From: Microglena sp. YARC
Lineage: Eukaryota > Chlorophyta > Chlorophyceae > Chlamydomonadales > Chlamydomonadaceae
Assembly: GCA_022414725.1 (NCBI GenBank)
Contig: CM039462.1
Coordinates: forward strand, 1,698,900-1,762,899
Direction of reading: 5' to 3'
Length of the DNA stretch: 64,000 nt
A program made the position numbers and the translations under genes. Shown piece by piece: positions 10,136-20,639 of this stretch; position 1 is the first letter of the stretch, and the number at the start of each line of letters is the position of its first letter. Under the pieces are notes generated by a model, which was not told the DNA's origin, searched no databases, and saw nothing but the letters and a program-made list of their open reading frames with translations.

Positions 10136-11044
10136 ATGTACGACATCGCCGTTAGAAAATTGGCGTTAAGAATGGTCGCTGACTTGGGTGTGTTAAAAAC
10201 TTCTGTGTTTACGAACATTAGTCATTCTACTCTGTGGAGGTGGAAACGCTTTGGTGTAAATCGAAAACGACGTGAATTTGTAAGCAAACTTTTTGAGACG
10301 AACAAAGATTTGTTGAAATTGTTTTTATTGTCAACTCAATGCACAACCGCAAGAGGTGTTGTTGCATTTTTCAAAAGTACTCACAATTTACGATTATCAA
10401 CTAAAACAGTGTATCATTTCATAAAACTCATTGGTTTTACAAGAAAAAGGAGCAAACTCCGTGGACAGTGTAAAGGGGACTTAGTTCCACTTGTCACTGA
10501 ATTTTGTAGTAGATACAAGGATACAATCAATGCTGGGAAAATTTTAGTATCAGTTGACGAATGTGGGTTTAGTGAGCGTCTCAAGCCACATTATGGGTAT
10601 TCCCCTGTAGGAAAACCTGTTATCGTTAAAACTACTGGTGGGTGGGTACACCATAGTTTGTTGATGGCAGTTTTTTCAGATGGTAGGAAGGAGTTCGTTG
10701 TGAAGAAAGGATCTGTGAAGAAGACGGACTTCGCTGCATTTATTGACTCGTTGAGTTTGTGCAATAATTCAGTAGTAATAATGGACAACGCCAGTATCCA
10801 TAAGAAGTTGGTCCTCAGAAGCCCCGTAAATATTTGTTACACTCCTCCTTGCAGTCCAGAATTCAATGCTATTGAGCTGTGCTTCTCTAAGGTGAAGAAG
10901 GACTTTCGTCGATTGAACTATATACCAAACGATACAAAGACGCACGTGTCTGATATGATTTCCTTAGCATTCAGCAACCTCACTGATAAAATCATTATGG
11001 GTTGTTTTGACCACGTATGGAACACGTATGTGATGTTTGTATAA
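10136..11044 (+). CDS. IS630/mariner-type DDE transposase of family A
   Basis: 302 residues, starting 45 bp inside the terminal repeat. Residues 5-50 form a helix-turn-helix (LALRMVADLG...STLWRWKRFG) for binding the ends. The catalytic triad is visible: D141 in VDECG, D217 in MDNASIH and E247 in SPEFNAIE. The second Asp and the Glu are separated by 29 residues, while the related family C protein has the more usual 34. The enzyme cuts out and inserts the element at TA dinucleotides, as the flanks show. The Fanzor gene follows at once, and the two are probably co-mobilised. Fragments of this gene occur at 28580-28862, 38645-38757 and 13987-14052. Confidence 0.9.
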   Translation: MYDIAVRKLALRMVADLGVLKTSVFTNISHSTLWRWKRFGVNRKRREFVSKLFETNKDLLKLFLLSTQCTTARGVVAFFKSTHNLRLSTKTVYHFIKLIGFTRKRSKLRGQCKGDLVPLVTEFCSRYKDTINAGKILVSVDECGFSERLKPHYGYSPVGKPVIVKTTGGWVHHSLLMAVFSDGRKEFVVKKGSVKKTDFAAFIDSLSLCNNSVVIMDNASIHKKLVLRSPVNICYTPPCSPEFNAIELCFSKVKKDFRRLNYIPNDTKTHVSDMISLAFSNLTDKIIMGCFDHVWNTYVMFV

Positions 11045-11073
11045 AGAGTTCTGTGATGTACAAATTATGTAAG

Positions 11074-13488
11074 ATGGCAACGAAACCTCCGACAGTCGCA
11101 AAATTGAAGGAGCTACTAAAATTGGCCGAAGTAGCATACTCCTCAAAGGACAAGAAGGACGATATTGTCCGTTTATGCGAAGACAATGGTTTCATCGCCA
11201 GACCCCCTCCAGAGTACAAGACGGTGGAAAAGATGTGCGTCGTGAAATGCGCCCTGAAGAAGGCAATGAGTCTTGACGATGAAGAATTCGGTAAGTTCAG
11301 GGGGCATGTGGATCAGCTCGTCAATGTGGTGAGCCGCATGTTACGGCGTTCCAGTCTGGTGCTGACTTTCCATGTCACGAGGCTCATGGAAGGCGACCTG
11401 CCGATTCTTAATATGTACGATATGAAGGATACCTACTGGAAGGATTGGCTAAGGATCGGAGTTGACGGCGTCTTTCCAGATGAAGAGAGTAGAATATCAT
11501 ACGAAGCCGTGAAAGACGTAATCAGAAAGGTGCTTGGTAGCTATGAACCTGACTACATCAACTCCTACCCTATCTATTTCGACCAGGTTTTGAACTATGC
11601 CGGTCACACATTGAGCACTGTCGTGTCGAACAACGCATGGGTTCCTTTGGTACCTCGTCTGACCCGCCTCACTAAGGATACTTTGAAGGCACTGGGAGCT
11701 CCGAAGACCATCCGTGTGTACGTCGTGATGAGGGTCATCCAACAAGAAATACAGGAGATGGAATCTTGGCCAGAGTCTGTTCAGGAGTACGTCCGTGAAG
11801 TTCGAGTCAGGCTGAAAGTTCCAGATGGAAGTCGACTTTATGATGACTATGGCCAAGACATGGACTTCCCGACCATGGTCCAGTTCAATTATTGGATGCA
11901 GACACGGTTGGAGGCTATTGGTGCACGTCGTATCCGGTTGATGCCCATCTTTAATGTCCAACGGGCGCATGTCCACCTTGACATGAAGACCCTCGTGAAC
12001 CTGTTCAGGCACGTGTTCCCCAAAGACCCAAACATCGTCGAGCTTTCAAAGTGGGAAAATGTAAAGGATCCCGACCGCTTCATGTTGCCTCTGAAGCCTT
12101 CAGTTAAGAAGAAAAAATCATGTGGTCCTGGTGAATGGGAGGCATACAAGTTGGCCCAACAGAAGTACGATGCTGACGTTAAGGATATCAAGGCTACTGA
12201 CGAGTACAGACATGCAAAGGGTAGGTATGACACGCTCGTGAACGCCCAAAAAACAGTCGCAGGTTCCTTCTTCAAGAAACCACCTGTCAAGACGGGGTGG
12301 GTGTTCGATTGTAGCATCTGTACTGACGGAGTCTCATTGAGCATGCAGTACAGCAAGACAGTACAGGTTCGTGTATCCGATCTGAAGAAGACAAGTAAGA
12401 GGTCTCGTGACGAGGAAGGTATGAGCGTCTCAGAACAGTATGACCATAAACTCAAAACGACATTGCCCGATATGGGTATCGTCGTTCTGTGTGTGGATCC
12501 TGGTAGGAGCAACATCGCTACAGTCATGTATCTGGCAGACAACAAAAGCAAGACATGGAAGCTTACATGCGGAGCTTTTTACCACAAGTCTGGTATCAAG
12601 AAACAGAAAAAACAGCAAGAAAAACGTTTCTCAGACATGATTCCTAGATGGGAGTCTCTGCGTGAAAATGGAGCAGCGTTGAGTACATCCAGGAAGGATG
12701 ATATCTCGGCTCACTTGAAAAATTACGCTACGTTTTCCGACGAGTGGTGGAGGATGGCACTCCGTCGCAGAGAATCCCGAGACTACTTTCAGAGGTACAT
12801 TGGCAAGCGCAAGGCTATGGACTCATTTTGGGCAGGGATCAAGCGCAACATGAAGTTGGATCATCCTGACCTGAGGGTTCGCGTAGCATATGGTTCTGCA
12901 ATCACGAAGCTGAAGGCTACCGGACCAGGAGAGGTAGCTGTGCCTACGGGATCTATGTTCGCTTCCTGCAAGGGCCTCTTCAAAGAGGAGGTTCATGTGA
13001 CAGATGAGTTCAAGACGACTCTCATGTCTTGGGAAACCGGTGCCAAGAAGGAATGTGTTTACAAGATTCCAAGTGTCCAAATAACCACGGAAGGTCAGAT
13101 TCGTCTAGGTTACGAGTTGTTGGGTCACACCCCATTGAAGGAGACTCCAAAGGTCTCTTATCGCGACCAGTTGGCGGTGAGGGTGTACTGCACACGTAAA
13201 AAAATCCAAGAAAAACACAGGAGGGGTGGCTTAGCCCCCTCTCTTGTCGACAACAACTCGATCAAGCGGTACCCTGAGGTACGAGGATTGCGATTCTCTC
13301 CAGAAACCAGCACTTACTCGGACCGGGACCGCTCCTCTGCTCTCACAATCGCAAGGCTGCACTGCATGGAACTGTTGGGTCAAGGGAGACCGCTTCCATT
13401 TTGCAGGGATGCGTGTTGTTGGGCTACAAAAAAACATGATGGTGTTCCACTGCAATGTGGGTTGCTACACCATAAGGTTACACCATAA
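11074..13488 (+). CDS. Fanzor (TnpB-like RNA-guided nuclease), family A
   Basis: The start is ATG 11074 (an alternative in-frame ATG lies at 11056). The length is about 804 residues, at the long end for Fanzors. Residues 5-40 (TVAKLKELLKLAE...DDIVRLCEDNG) look like a SAP-type DNA-binding helix pair. The RuvC-like core has its first Asp in VDPGRSNIATV (about residue 475), an Asp-Glu-Phe motif (TDEFKTT) at about residue 650, and a third Asp in YSDRDRSSALTIARL near 760. The Cys4 zinc ribbon seen in families B and C is not evident. Fanzors cut DNA at sites chosen by an omega-type RNA made from the element's 3' end. That activity is known for the family, not shown here. Intact and next to its own transposase. 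Confidence 0.85.
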   Translation: MATKPPTVAKLKELLKLAEVAYSSKDKKDDIVRLCEDNGFIARPPPEYKTVEKMCVVKCALKKAMSLDDEEFGKFRGHVDQLVNVVSRMLRRSSLVLTFHVTRLMEGDLPILNMYDMKDTYWKDWLRIGVDGVFPDEESRISYEAVKDVIRKVLGSYEPDYINSYPIYFDQVLNYAGHTLSTVVSNNAWVPLVPRLTRLTKDTLKALGAPKTIRVYVVMRVIQQEIQEMESWPESVQEYVREVRVRLKVPDGSRLYDDYGQDMDFPTMVQFNYWMQTRLEAIGARRIRLMPIFNVQRAHVHLDMKTLVNLFRHVFPKDPNIVELSKWENVKDPDRFMLPLKPSVKKKKSCGPGEWEAYKLAQQKYDADVKDIKATDEYRHAKGRYDTLVNAQKTVAGSFFKKPPVKTGWVFDCSICTDGVSLSMQYSKTVQVRVSDLKKTSKRSRDEEGMSVSEQYDHKLKTTLPDMGIVVLCVDPGRSNIATVMYLADNKSKTWKLTCGAFYHKSGIKKQKKQQEKRFSDMIPRWESLRENGAALSTSRKDDISAHLKNYATFSDEWWRMALRRRESRDYFQRYIGKRKAMDSFWAGIKRNMKLDHPDLRVRVAYGSAITKLKATGPGEVAVPTGSMFASCKGLFKEEVHVTDEFKTTLMSWETGAKKECVYKIPSVQITTEGQIRLGYELLGHTPLKETPKVSYRDQLAVRVYCTRKKIQEKHRRGGLAPSLVDNNSIKRYPEVRGLRFSPETSTYSDRDRSSALTIARLHCMELLGQGRPLPFCRDACCWATKKHDGVPLQCGLLHHKVTP

Positions 13489-13539
13489 GGTGTACCGTAC
13501 ACTCCAGAAAGCGGTTTCATTTTAGTATTCCGTCGAGTG
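13430..13539 (+). ncRNA. Candidate omega-type guide RNA region, family A
   Basis: The last 110 bp of the element overlap the Fanzor stop and form hairpins (GGTTACACCATAAGGTGTACC folds on itself as ACACC-AT-AAGGTGT). This block is kept in every F-MITE although most of the coding sequence has gone, with changes mainly in loops. In known Fanzor and TnpB elements the guide RNA comes from this end. No transcript evidence is available. Confidence 0.4.
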
Positions 13540-13544
13540 TACTG

Positions 13545-14127
13545 TAAGTAGTGTTGTACAGGGATCCGCACAGTAAAATTGCTACTGAACATCTTCAATG
13601 AATCTGCATCCGTGTGACAAGGCAAATAGCAAACACACAGCCTGACGTTGTTGCGTGACAGCATCAAGACGCTGCGCGAAGCAACGGATGTACTGAAGAT
13701 ACACAAATTGAACAATGTAATACAACAACAACTCCCGCCCGCCTCCCTGAATGATGGATGAAAAAATCACTCACACACTTTCCTGTATGTAAGGAGGTTT
13801 CTTTACTGGACGAACAAGCTCATCATACATTATATTATAACGAGTGTCAAAGCCTCATGCGGAACATTCTCACACGCACAAGCGAGAGGTCGCGGGGCCC
13901 GCAGAGCGGGGCAGAGAGATTCAGTTGCAGAAACCTGTCAAGTCATCATACACGTACACACGCAAACGGAGGAACACGGTCAGAAACTTCGGCCATTCTT
14001 AACGCCAATTTTCTAACGGCGATGTCGTACATTTACTGTTCAGCCGACTGTAGCGGGCGGCGACTTCTCGTCCACTCGTCATCGAATGATGTGTAAACAA
14101 CCATTAATTCTTCAGTAACACAAACGA
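13545..14127. other. Gene-free stretch with transposon scraps
   Basis: It holds a 40-bp F-MITE scrap at about 13787-13830, a family A left-end scrap in reverse at 13987-14052, and a word (GAGATTCAGTTGCAGAAACCT) near 13915 that recurs near 15505. No convincing gene. The last 77 bp are the upstream block shared with LRR1. Confidence 0.6.
14051..14127 (+). promoter_or_regulatory. Upstream block of LRR2, copy of that before LRR1
   Basis: Nearly identical to 6868-6955 and abutting a family A scrap. It shows that promoter and gene were duplicated as one unit. Confidence 0.45.
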
Positions 14128-15396
14128 ATGAGTTCTTTTGACGAAATCAATGAAGATGTATTGGAGATCATTCTAGCCAATGCGATTTCGAGCGAATGCC
14201 ACCTCAAACAAGTGGCTCTCGTTAGCAAACGGTGGAGATGCGTCGCACCCCGGTGTGTCACAAGGATCCACCTGAGACATTATAAAAGTTTGGACTATGT
14301 CTCACGCATTTGCAGGCTCGAAGAGTTGAAAATCGGTATCAATCGGGGGAAAGACGTACCCTACAAAAAAATGTCGGAGATCGAAGACAATATCGAAGAC
14401 ATATCACCGTTGTCCGGCCTCACTGCGTTGGTTCACCTCGACATTTCGCACACAGACGTGTTCGACATATCACCTCTGTCCGGACTCACTGCGTTGGTTC
14501 ATCTGGATATGTCGTACACCTCAGCAGGCGAAGACCTACCACCTCTGTCCGGACTCACTTCGTTGCTTCACCTGGACATGGCGTACAACGAAGTGGAAGA
14601 CATATCACCTCTGTCCGGACTCACTTCGTTGACGCACCTGAACATGGCGCACACCTACGTGTTTGACATATCACCACTGTCCGGCCTCACTTCGTTGATT
14701 CGCCTGAACATCCCGTACACACGTGTGGAATACATATCACCGCTTTCCGGCCTCGCCTCGTTGGTTCATTTGGATATGTCGTACACCTCCGCGGGCGAAT
14801 ACCTATCACCTCTGTCCGGACTCACTTCGTTGCTTCACCTGGATATGTCGTACAACGAAGTGGACGACATATCACCACTATCCGCCCTCACTTCGTTGAC
14901 GCACCTGAACATGGCGCACATCTACGTTGCCGACCTATCACCGCTGTCCGGCATCACTTCGTTGATTCACCTGGATATGGATAACACGCTTCTGGACACC
15001 ATATCACCTCTGTCCGGCCTCACTTTGTTGACGCACCTGAACATGTCGTACACACGTGTGGACAACATATCACCGCTGTCAGGACTCACTTCGTTGCTTC
15101 ACCTCTACATTCCGAACATCGAAGACAGGATCGAAGACCTATTACCGCTGTCTGGCCTCACTGCGTTGGTTCACCTCGACATTTCGCACCTCCACATGGC
15201 CGACCTATCACCGCTTTCCGGCCTCACTTCGTTAATTCACTTGGACATTTCGAACACCGACGTGGACGACATATCACCGCTTTCCGGCCTCACTTCGTTG
15301 ATTCACCTGAACATGAAGGACACCGACGTGGACGACATCTCACCGCTTTCCGCCCTCACTTCGTTGATTCATCTGAAAATGACGGGAAAACGGTAA
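14128..15396 (+). CDS. F-box-like / leucine-rich-repeat protein 2
   Basis: 422 residues with the same N-terminal F-box-like block as LRR1 (DEINEDVLEIILAN, CHLKQVALVSKRWR), then about 15 LRR units of 22-24 residues ending in a basic tail (KMTGKR). This copy is complete and is the best guide to the original gene. The repeats are nearly identical at DNA level (CCGCTGTCCGGCCTCACTTCG), which points to recent expansion and makes unequal exchange easy. Expected role: target-binding subunit of a host SCF ubiquitin ligase, by analogy with giant virus F-box proteins. The target is unknown. Confidence 0.85.
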   Translation: MSSFDEINEDVLEIILANAISSECHLKQVALVSKRWRCVAPRCVTRIHLRHYKSLDYVSRICRLEELKIGINRGKDVPYKKMSEIEDNIEDISPLSGLTALVHLDISHTDVFDISPLSGLTALVHLDMSYTSAGEDLPPLSGLTSLLHLDMAYNEVEDISPLSGLTSLTHLNMAHTYVFDISPLSGLTSLIRLNIPYTRVEYISPLSGLASLVHLDMSYTSAGEYLSPLSGLTSLLHLDMSYNEVDDISPLSALTSLTHLNMAHIYVADLSPLSGITSLIHLDMDNTLLDTISPLSGLTLLTHLNMSYTRVDNISPLSGLTSLLHLYIPNIEDRIEDLLPLSGLTALVHLDISHLHMADLSPLSGLTSLIHLDISNTDVDDISPLSGLTSLIHLNMKDTDVDDISPLSALTSLIHLKMTGKR

Positions 15397-15589
15397 AGTA
15401 GTCACATATCTATATATCGACAGATTGTATCAAGCAGACTCCTGCACGACAATATTGGGATTAATAGGAAGGGGTCTCGAAGGTCCCGCGGAGCGGGAAG
15501 AGGGATTCAGTTGCAGAAACCTACAGTAAACGGCAGAAAACTGTCGCATCCATCTGTCCGTCCATTCATTACACACGATGCGGTGGCGG
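15397..15589. other. Intergenic, no gene seen
   Basis: Contains the GATTCAGTTGCAGAAACCT word also found near 13915, and short frames only. Confidence 0.4.
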
Positions 15590-15653
15590 AATATTGTATT
15601 GATGTGTAAACACAACTGTTGCAATATTGTATTGATGTGTAAACACAACTGTT
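15590..15653. repeat. 33-bp tandem repeat, target of the large transposon
   Basis: Two copies of a 33-bp unit containing GATGTGTAAACACAACTGTT. A third copy (AATATTGTATTGATGTG...) resumes at 24739, on the other side of the 9.1-kb element. The array was therefore continuous before insertion. Confidence 0.8.
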
Positions 15654-16028
15654 AATGGGCGTTCCTGCTTCCGAACGGATTTCCAATCTTACAATCACTT
15701 TTTGGGGGTCTTTTGATGCTTTTCAAATGCAATCTTACGATAAAAAACGTAAGATTGTAGTCAATTTTGACAAAATATGCTTGAAATGAGCTTGAAAGAC
15801 GGAGAAACGTACAGATTGCGAATGTTACAACGTTGAAATGCCATATTTTGTAACAAAAGGTGTTAACATCAATTCGTGTCTTACAATTATAATTGTAAGA
15901 AATAAAGGGAAAGCGGACGGTTATAAGGCGGCAGGCAGAATTCAGCTTTTACATCTTACAATAAAAATTGTAAGTATAATTAATTTAATTTTTCTAACTT
16001 AGTAAAAAACGGCTATGTGTCAAACATC

Positions 16029-18478
16029 TTACTCCTCCTCCTCCCCCCCCTCCTCGTCCTCCTCTTCCTCCTCCTTCTCCTCCTCCATGTCCCCATCCCC
16101 ATCTTCCTCCTCCTCCATCTCCTCCTCCTCAGCAATGTCTGCATTGTCTCCATCCGATTGCACAGCCTCTGCCCTGGTGTCCTTCTCAATGGATTGACAA
16201 GCTAGGAGCATGCTTGTGTGGTACTTTCTCTGGATCTTCATACCCTTGGTGGGTTCGCAGCTAAATTGAAATGCGTCAATGGGAATATCGCCCGTCCATG
16301 TTGCTTTTCTCCTAACCCCCACTGTAATAGGCACAAGCTTGTGGTCCATCCAATCTTCTGGCCAAGTTGGGTATTGTGTTTCAGTGTACACCAACTTCTG
16401 AGCCCCAGAGTACAAGGGATTTAAATACACACATTCCACTTCTCCATTCACTGGTAGTGATTTGACCTCCACCACGTCCCATCCTCTCAATCCGCTAGAG
16501 TCATCCATTTGTACCTTGACCACAGCGACATGACCAACAACCAAATCAGTAGTGGGCTCGTAGGCTATTCTTCTATCCGGCTTCGTCCCTTGTGAAGAAT
16601 ATAAGTACAACACATCCTCCTCCTCTGGCCTTTCCATATTAGTCTCCAAAGTGTGTGCAACCTTCATAGTCTTGGCAATCTCGTTACTTGCAGGTAAAAG
16701 GTCTGACACATCCATGGACAAGTCATCCAATGCTGCTATCAAGCGCTTGGCCATTGATTTCTCAGACTGTGTCAGAACACGACTGGTTGCTGACAACTCC
16801 GATGGGAAGTCGACAAAATGTTGGTCTTTCGGGTACTCCCCAGTTACAGCATCATCTGGTTGAGTGCTCCAATAACTCTTCTCAACTTTGAAGAAATCAG
16901 TCCACCACTTATTGCTGGCTTCCCAAGTTTCACGAAGCATCTCGGCAATATGTTTGAAGGACTGGGCATGGGATGGGCCATCGGCTGCTGGTTCATCCAT
17001 CGGCTGCTGGTCATCGGCTGCTGGTTCTAGAACCAGAAGGTCCTCCGCTGCGTGTCGTACACGGACATCAGTTACGGGTCCTGCACGGTCGTCACCGGCG
17101 GTTTGTACAGGACCATCGGCCATGTGGCCTGCAAGGACGTCACCCTCCGGGCTTCTCGTTATGAATAGTCTTCCAGACAGCCGCCCAGTTTGCCTCGATA
17201 TTCTCGAGCTCTTCAATCTTGATCTTGGGGGCTTCCTTAAATACTGTTATGGTGTCCACCAGTGGGCAGCCTTGGAGGACGTAAATAGGTTCAGCGTCAT
17301 TGTCCCACTGTCCTCTCCAAGATCCTGACTCGTCATACTCCTTGTAATAGACCCCTGCAATTGTTGGTGTGCAAACATGTATTGTATATTAGTGAATCAT
17401 TTAGGACACCCATATTCCTCCCGACTATACTCGGGAGCATCCCTTGGATAATACATCCTAGGTCCTAGGTACAACTTCCTTTGTATCATTTAGTTTCTAT
17501 TGAAGACTGTACATGTAAATCAATGAGGACATGGCACACCCATATTCCTCCCGAGCATAATCGGGAGCATTGTGCAGACAGTACATACACGCACGGTAGC
17601 ATTTAATTTGTAAATATCAGTATATCAAGTATTCTTACCGACTCTCCCGTTGGGACCTTTCGTTATCTTGAATGCGTGTAAACGGCGATTAACTCCTTTG
17701 ACGGTGCTAGTGCCATGTCCGAACAACTTGTAAACGTTGTCTAGGAGGACAGCGGAGAAGTCCCCTATAGAGGTCACGACGTCTTGCCTTGTGTAAGGGC
17801 CCATTCTCTTGAATAAGTTACCAACAATGCCCATCAGATGGTCCAGGGTGTACACTTCCATGTTCTTTAACCCTTGCGAGATCACAGAGTACTTTTGGTC
17901 AAGATTGCTATGTGTGTGTCCGGGAGGGAGGAAATGGACGTACACCTCCTCAAACCAGTTCATCTCAACCAGCAAGGACAAGTATGCGAACATGAAAGCG
18001 TTCTTGTTGTCCTTTGCCGCGTTGTCCATTTGCAAGAAGCAATACGGTGGAAGCTGCCCCTCTTCTTCAAGGACCCGGTTGAAGAAATGTTGGAAGCATG
18101 ATATAGTCAGATTGATGGACTGCGAGTAGAATGGCAAAGCCCAATAACCAATGAAGCCTCTTCCCTGGGAGAATAATCCTGAGTTAACATAGAAGGAAAC
18201 ATGAAGTCAGAATATTAGCATTATTTTGTTAAGTAATCATTTCAAGTTTTAAATACTGTGTATGCTCCCGATTATGATCGGGAGGACATGTCCTACGTGC
18301 GCTGTATTTGTACTCACACATGATGCGTGTCTTTAGAAGATCACCTCCTGCAGTCTTCTTTGTATGTGAGAAGTGGCGTGACTGAGGAAGATTAGTCTTC
18401 TTGTTGTCCATTGCATCAGCGGATACGTGCAAGAAGAGCTTCGGATACTGTTCAGACAGTTTTTCACAGATGTCATAC
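16029..18478 (-). CDS. Spliced DUF7869-type transposase-like gene (partial model)
   Basis: Three exons on the minus strand: about 18478-18318 (donor GTGAGT), 18178-17639 (acceptor ACTCAG, donor GTAAGA), and 17354-16029 (acceptor TTGCAG). The first two encode a core seen in uncharacterised DUF7869 proteins of algae, oomycetes and cnidarians: DAMDNKKTNLPQ, then QMDNAAKDNKN, then GHTHSNLDQ, three acidic clusters that look like a DDE-type nuclease site. Exon 3 starts GVYYKEYDESGSW, meets a stop or frameshift near 17160, and ends in a long Glu/Asp tract. Upstream exons must exist. The inverted exon copies near 19467 and 20590 are candidates. The gene lies inside an element with inverted ends, so a transposase role is likely but inferred. 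Confidence 0.6.
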
Positions 18479-18739
18479 CTACGCCTTGACTGGTTTTAGG
18501 ATTGCTTTCCCCCTACTTTTCTTCTCCACGGGAATATTTGTCTGGCTTACTCCTTATGACTTGTGTTGTGGAATCCCAGGAATTCTGGGTACCAGAATAC
18601 CAGGGATTGGGGGGAATGTTATGATACAGCCTATAGCTGTATCAGTAACGGTGCGGGGCATAGGTCCGACACCCACTCTAGCAGCTGGTGACCAGGCATC
18701 TGCCTGGCAGCTAGCAGTGTAGTAGGTGACTTCAAGCGA

Positions 18740-19400
18740 ATAGGGTCGTTGGGTTTGACAATGCTCCCGATTATGATCAAGAGGACTGTGGGTATTCTGA
18801 GTTTGGTTTTTCTCAATCATTCGTTCGTTGGGTTTGACAATGCTCCCGGTTATGATAGGGAGGACTATGGGTATGCCGAGTACAAAAAAAAAAAAAAAAA
18901 AAATGCTGAGTACATGTTTTCTGAATCATTTGCTCCTTGGGTTTGTCAGTGCTCTCGATTATGATCGGGAGGACTGTGTGTATTCCGAATTTGGTTTTCT
19001 CAATCATTCGCTCGTTGGGTTTGACAATGCTCCCGATTATGATCGGGAGGACTGTGTGTATTCCGAATTTGGTTTTCTCAATCATTTGCTCGTTGGGTTT
19101 GACAATGCTCCCGATTATGATCGGGAGGACTCTGTGTATTCCAAATTTGGTTTTCTTAATCATTAGCTCCTTGGGTTTGTCACTGCTCCCGATTATGATC
19201 GGGAGGAATGTGTGTATTCCGAATTTGGTTTTCTCAATCATTCGCTCGTTGGGTTTGACAATGCTCCCGATTATGATCGGGAGGACTGTGTGTATTCCAA
19301 ATTTGGTTTTCTCAATCATTCGCTCGTTGGGTTTGTCAATGCTCCCGATTATGATCGGGAGGACTATGGGTATTCTGAGTTTGGTTTTTCTCTATATCTG
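18740..19400 (+). repeat. Palindrome-bearing minisatellite, left arm
   Basis: About eight units of about 78 bp, each with the palindrome CTCCCGAT-N4-ATCGGGAG, followed by TGGTTTTCTCAATCATT-like spacers, with one poly-A tract at 18884-18902. The same palindrome occurs singly in the transposase introns at 17415, 17550 and 18265. This arm is the inverse of the right-arm array. Confidence 0.85.
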
Positions 19401-19466
19401 AATCTGATTTTGAATCTGAATCTGAATCTCAATCATTTGCTTTACCAACCTATGTGTCTTTCGCAG

Positions 19467-20590
19467 GGTCTACAATGACAGTACCGTGGAAGTAAAACTC
19501 CAATCGGACGGGAAGGATTTGGGATGCAGCGTCATGGACGAATGGACCAAGGAGCGCCAAGTGCCAATGAACATCGAAGTCGTTGTTGGTGGACCAGACT
19601 TCTATGTTACGGCTACGCACGCTCACTGGTTGAGGTTTCGCGGCGAATGCAGGCATATGTGCGGAGCAGATGCATTCTGGTCGACACTCACCTTGCGGAA
19701 GTCAAGACAGCCCAGTTGCTTGAAGTCACTAGCATTCGGAGGCCCATGTTAGGAGCCCTATCATGGATACCAGTTCACATTCAGGCTCTTGGGTTGGTAG
19801 TTGACAATGCGCAGCAAGCCTGTCAGGGTCGGCGAGGGCGAATTTATCGCCGACAAAGAGCTTGAGGAAACTAGAGCGTGGGTTGAGACATGCGAAGGAA
19901 AGCTCATGAGCGATTTCGAGGAGTTTGGTCCTAGCGACAGGAGGACGTCACCTCGATGTACACCAAAAGGGCCTTGACCTGACGCCGGTAAGAGAGCAAT
20001 CGAACGGACTGTACTGCTGCACTGTGGCTCAGGTTAAATTTTCAAATCTGACAGGTACATTTCGAATGTTACGTACGCGGTGGGATGTACACCGTTCGAA
20101 ACAACCATTGTGTGCTGACGGCACTTGCCGCTTTCAATTTCGATAGGATATTGCGTAACTTCTGCACTCTTTACATTTCCTACAGCCTCCGCGAAGAAGT
20201 CAGGAAAGGCGCGACGAGGTCAGCTTCCTACAATCAACGAAGAGGACAGATCGCCGACAACTTTGTAAGGTCATCGTATTCAAATTGGTATCTCCTTATA
20301 GCCCAGCTCCTGACATGGGCCTCCGAATGCTAGTGACTTCAAGCAACTGGGCTGTCTTGACTTCCGCAAGGGTGAGTGTCGACCAGAATGCTCCGCACAT
20401 ATGCCTGCATTCGCCGTGAAACCTCAACCAGTGAGCGTGCGTAGCCGTAACATAGAAGTCTGGTCCACCAACAACGACTTCGATGTTCATTGGCACTTGG
20501 CGCTCCTTGGTCCATTCGTCCATGACGCCGCATCCCAAATCCTTCCCGTCCGATTGGAGTTTAACTTCCACTGTACTGTCATTGTAGACC
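19467..20590. repeat. Inverted duplication of a spliced exon around a 0.5-kb centre
   Basis: An exon with a clean acceptor (TTTCGCAG) runs from 19467 on the plus strand, and an almost identical copy runs from 20590 on the minus strand (TCTTCCGCAG). The encoded segment includes KLQSDGKDLGC and MNIEVVVGGPDF and is not recognised. The two face each other across 19765-20300, which itself holds an open stretch (CYVRGGMYTVRNNHCVLTAL). With the flanking arrays this makes a palindrome of some 2 kb. Confidence 0.7.
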
Positions 20591-20639
20591 CTGCGGAAGA
20601 CAAATAGGTTGGTAAAGCAAATGATTGAGATTCAGATTC

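Larger units (their letters stand above)
10091..13539 (+). mobile_element. Family A Fanzor transposon, apparently intact
   Basis: 3,449 bp with 26-bp inverted ends (CAGTCGGCGGAACAGTAA... and reverse of ...TATTCCGTCGAGTG), TA at both sides (10089-10090, 13540-13541). It holds a DDE transposase and a Fanzor gene in the same direction, 11-29 bp apart. It was inserted into the right terminal repeat of an older family B element. Both genes are open throughout, so this is the best candidate for a recently active copy in the window. Confidence 0.9.
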
